DNA of 7,013 nt, taken from Scatomonas sp963661545. Its GTDB lineage: Bacteria; Bacillota; Clostridia; Lachnospirales; Lachnospiraceae. The notes under the pieces were generated by a model. That model did no database searches and was not told where the DNA came from. It saw nothing but the letters and a program-made list of their open reading frames with translations. The position numbers and the translations under genes are program-made. The stretch is taken from NCBI GenBank assembly GCA_963661545.1, contig CAVLCU010000129.1:1-7013 (forward strand), in the 5' to 3' direction. Shown here piece after piece: positions 5,727 through 7,013 of this stretch; the first letter of the stretch is position 1, and the number at the start of each line of letters is the position of its first letter.

Positions 5727-5767
5727 AAAAAACTCCCTGCAGAATGTTTTGTTCTGCAGGGAGTTTT
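5727..5767. terminator. Bidirectional Rho-independent terminator at the end of amiF
   Basis: AAAACTCCCTGCAGAA (5729-5744) pairs perfectly over 16 bp with TTCTGCAGGGAGTTTT (5752-5767) around a 7-base loop. Read on the minus strand it ends in six Ts, placed 17 bases past the amiF stop. It also works leftward-to-rightward, so it insulates amiF from transcription through the IS debris. Confidence 0.93.
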
Positions 5768-5784
5768 ATCATCGAAGTACCAAT

Positions 5785-6792
5785 TTATTTGTCACCGAAT
5801 CGTCCGCCGGTGGTCGGATATCCGTAGATCGATCCATCCTTGATCTGCATTTCATCTTCCCACGGCAAATGGTATTTACCTGCGGCAAGATCCTTGATGT
5901 AGGTAAGCCCCGCATCGCTTTCGCCGCCCGGTTTTGCAACATATCCGCGGTGACCGAGGTTATAGATGTTATTCTCAAGGCCCCAAGTCTTGCGGGCGTT
6001 GTCCGCCAGCTGCGGATAGATTTCACCGGTTACGATCTCATTCGGGTTACGGTCACCCTGTACAAGCGTGGTACCGTCGAAGTTACAGATCTGACCTTCA
6101 CCGAAATAATAGAACACACCATCATATCCGGCAAGGTTGACCGAAATGGTATACATCAGGTTCTGCCATGCGTTGGAACGGTTGGTGAGAATCCACTGAT
6201 CGTTGACCTGTGTGCTGTAACCGGAAATTCTGATGTAGCAGTTACAGCCCTTGTAAGCCGCTTCACGGGCAAGTTCCGGTATCATACCGTCGTGGCAAAT
6301 ACACACCGCCAATTTCGAACCGCCGGGGCCTTCGCAAACCGGCATACCCAGGTCGCCCGGGTACCACGGCTCGATCGGATTCCACGGGAACAGTTTCCTG
6401 TATTTCAGGCAAATCTCACCCTGCGGATTGATAATGATAGCCGTGTTGTAGGGGTTTTTATTGGGATCCGGATTGCGTTCCATAATGGAGAATACGCCAT
6501 ATACTCCGGCTTCTTTACAGGCTTTGCCGAACGCTTCGGTCTCTTTACCGGGAATATCACACAGAAATTCATCGGTCAGCCACTTTTTGGTGTTCAGACC
6601 CTGTGTGCTGTATTCGGGGAATATGATCAGCTCCACACCCGGATAGCCGGCTTTGGTGTTCTTTAGGCAGGTAATGATCTTTTCGACCTGCTTGTCGATG
6701 TCTGCACGACTGTTCACGATCGGTGCCGGGAACTGAATGGCTGCTGCCAAAAATCCCATGGCCGGTTTACTCATACTACCTATGCTTCCCAT
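5785..6792 (-). CDS. amiF: Formamidase AmiF (EC 3.5.1.49)
   Basis: A 335-residue cytoplasmic enzyme of the nitrilase superfamily that hydrolyses formamide to formate and ammonia. The sequence follows Helicobacter pylori AmiF (334 residues) closely along its whole length, as I recall that protein. The catalytic triad is in register: E60 (IIFPEYS), K133 (YRKLFPWNP) and C166 (CICHDGMIPE), with D168 also kept. Other family blocks are MERNPDPNKNPYNTAIII, EPWYPGDLGMPVCEGPGG, SGYSTQVNDQWILTNRSNAW and the closing GSIYGYPTTGGRFG. The start MGSIGSM is the family start and has AAGGAGG 8 bases upstream. It follows an unidentified gene on the same strand after 57 bases, so the two are probably one operon. 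It provides nitrogen and possibly formate, and is unrelated to the sugar-type module on the left. Confidence 0.97.
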   Translation of the reverse strand: MGSIGSMSKPAMGFLAAAIQFPAPIVNSRADIDKQVEKIITCLKNTKAGYPGVELIIFPEYSTQGLNTKKWLTDEFLCDIPGKETEAFGKACKEAGVYGVFSIMERNPDPNKNPYNTAIIINPQGEICLKYRKLFPWNPIEPWYPGDLGMPVCEGPGGSKLAVCICHDGMIPELAREAAYKGCNCYIRISGYSTQVNDQWILTNRSNAWQNLMYTISVNLAGYDGVFYYFGEGQICNFDGTTLVQGDRNPNEIVTGEIYPQLADNARKTWGLENNIYNLGHRGYVAKPGGESDAGLTYIKDLAAGKYHLPWEDEMQIKDGSIYGYPTTGGRFGDK

Positions 6793-6800
6793 AAATAATT

Positions 6801-6807
6801 CCTCCTT
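6801..6807 (-). promoter_or_regulatory. Ribosome binding site of amiF
   Basis: On the minus strand AAGGAGG lies 8 bases before the ATG at 6792, a near-ideal site that fixes the start. Confidence 0.9.
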
Positions 6808-6849
6808 GTTTTTTGTATGGGTCTATGTCATCCCTTACGGGGAATGGCC

Positions 6850-7013
6850 TTATTTATGCGGGATACCGTCAATCGGGCAATCTTCTGTGCCCGGCATATC
6901 CCTTGTCAATGCCTCTGACCGCTCTTTTGCTTTCTCCGGATCGGTCGCCCATGTCCGATAGAATTCAAACGGACACTCTTTCGCACCGTAACGTTCTTCC
7001 TTAGAATTGATAG
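6850..7013 (-). CDS. Unidentified protein, C-terminal fragment upstream of amiF
   Basis: An open minus-strand frame enters from the right edge and stops at TAA 6852-6850, giving 53 complete codons. The peptide begins INSKEERYGAKECPFEF, passes through YRTWATDPEKAKERSEAL and ends MPGTEDCPIDGIPHK. It is hydrophilic and charged with no membrane segment, and has two Cys-Pro pairs (CPF and CPI). I do not recognise the family. The coding call rests on its uninterrupted frame, plausible amino-acid composition, and the 57-base same-strand gap to amiF with no terminator of note between. A co-transcribed partner in amide or nitrogen metabolism is plausible but unproven. Confidence 0.6.
   Translation of the reverse strand, partial: INSKEERYGAKECPFEFYRTWATDPEKAKERSEALTRDMPGTEDCPIDGIPHK

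Noticed and set aside
1..7013. CRISPR array, tRNA, rRNA, phage or defence genes
   Set aside because: I saw no regularly spaced direct repeats, no tRNA-like cloverleaf and no hallmark proteins of these systems.

Overview
The window looks like chromosomal DNA from a gut-type anaerobic Firmicute, most likely Lachnospiraceae. This rests on the AGGAGG-type ribosome sites, a YesM/YesN-style two-component pair, a serine-rich lipoprotein sugar-binding protein, AraC regulators and an ISL3 transposase relic of a kind common in that family. The assignment is an inference from gene types, not from a marker gene.

Layout, left to right. (1) 3-1077, plus strand: the end of a sensor histidine kinase overlapping an AraC-type response regulator. 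(2) 1156-1203: a strong bidirectional terminator between convergent genes. (3) 2695-1316, minus strand: an ABC-transporter solute-binding lipoprotein with no permease genes beside it. (4) 2700-2988: a divergent promoter region. (5) 2989-3852, plus: an AraC regulator with a cupin-like N-terminal domain. (6) 3849-3957: a multi-hairpin element whose outer stem contains the araC stop codon. (7) 4045-5235, plus: a UroD-fold protein, followed by a terminator at 5251-5293. (8) 5300-5557: an ISL3 transposase relic with a large internal deletion. (9) 5570-5703: a second structured element. (10) 5727-5767: a terminator. (11) 6792-5785, minus: amiF formamidase, preceded on the same strand by the C-terminus of an unidentified gene (7013-6850).

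The left 5.2 kb reads as a sensing and uptake module. The histidine kinase/response regulator pair and the AraC protein probably control the solute-binding protein and/or the UroD-like gene in response to an extracellular, probably carbohydrate, ligand. The UroD-like protein keeps the fold of corrinoid methyltransferases but has Asp where the zinc-binding Cys of the H-x-C motif would be, so its chemistry is uncertain. The right 1.2 kb is a separate nitrogen module: AmiF hydrolyses formamide to formate and ammonia. IS debris and hairpin repeats separate the two modules.

The least explained parts are the two hairpin-rich intergenic elements, which share the apical hairpin ATG-CGAG-CAT in opposite orientations, and the internally deleted ISL3 gene beside one of them. 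I found no CRISPR array, tRNA, rRNA, or recognisable defence or phage system.
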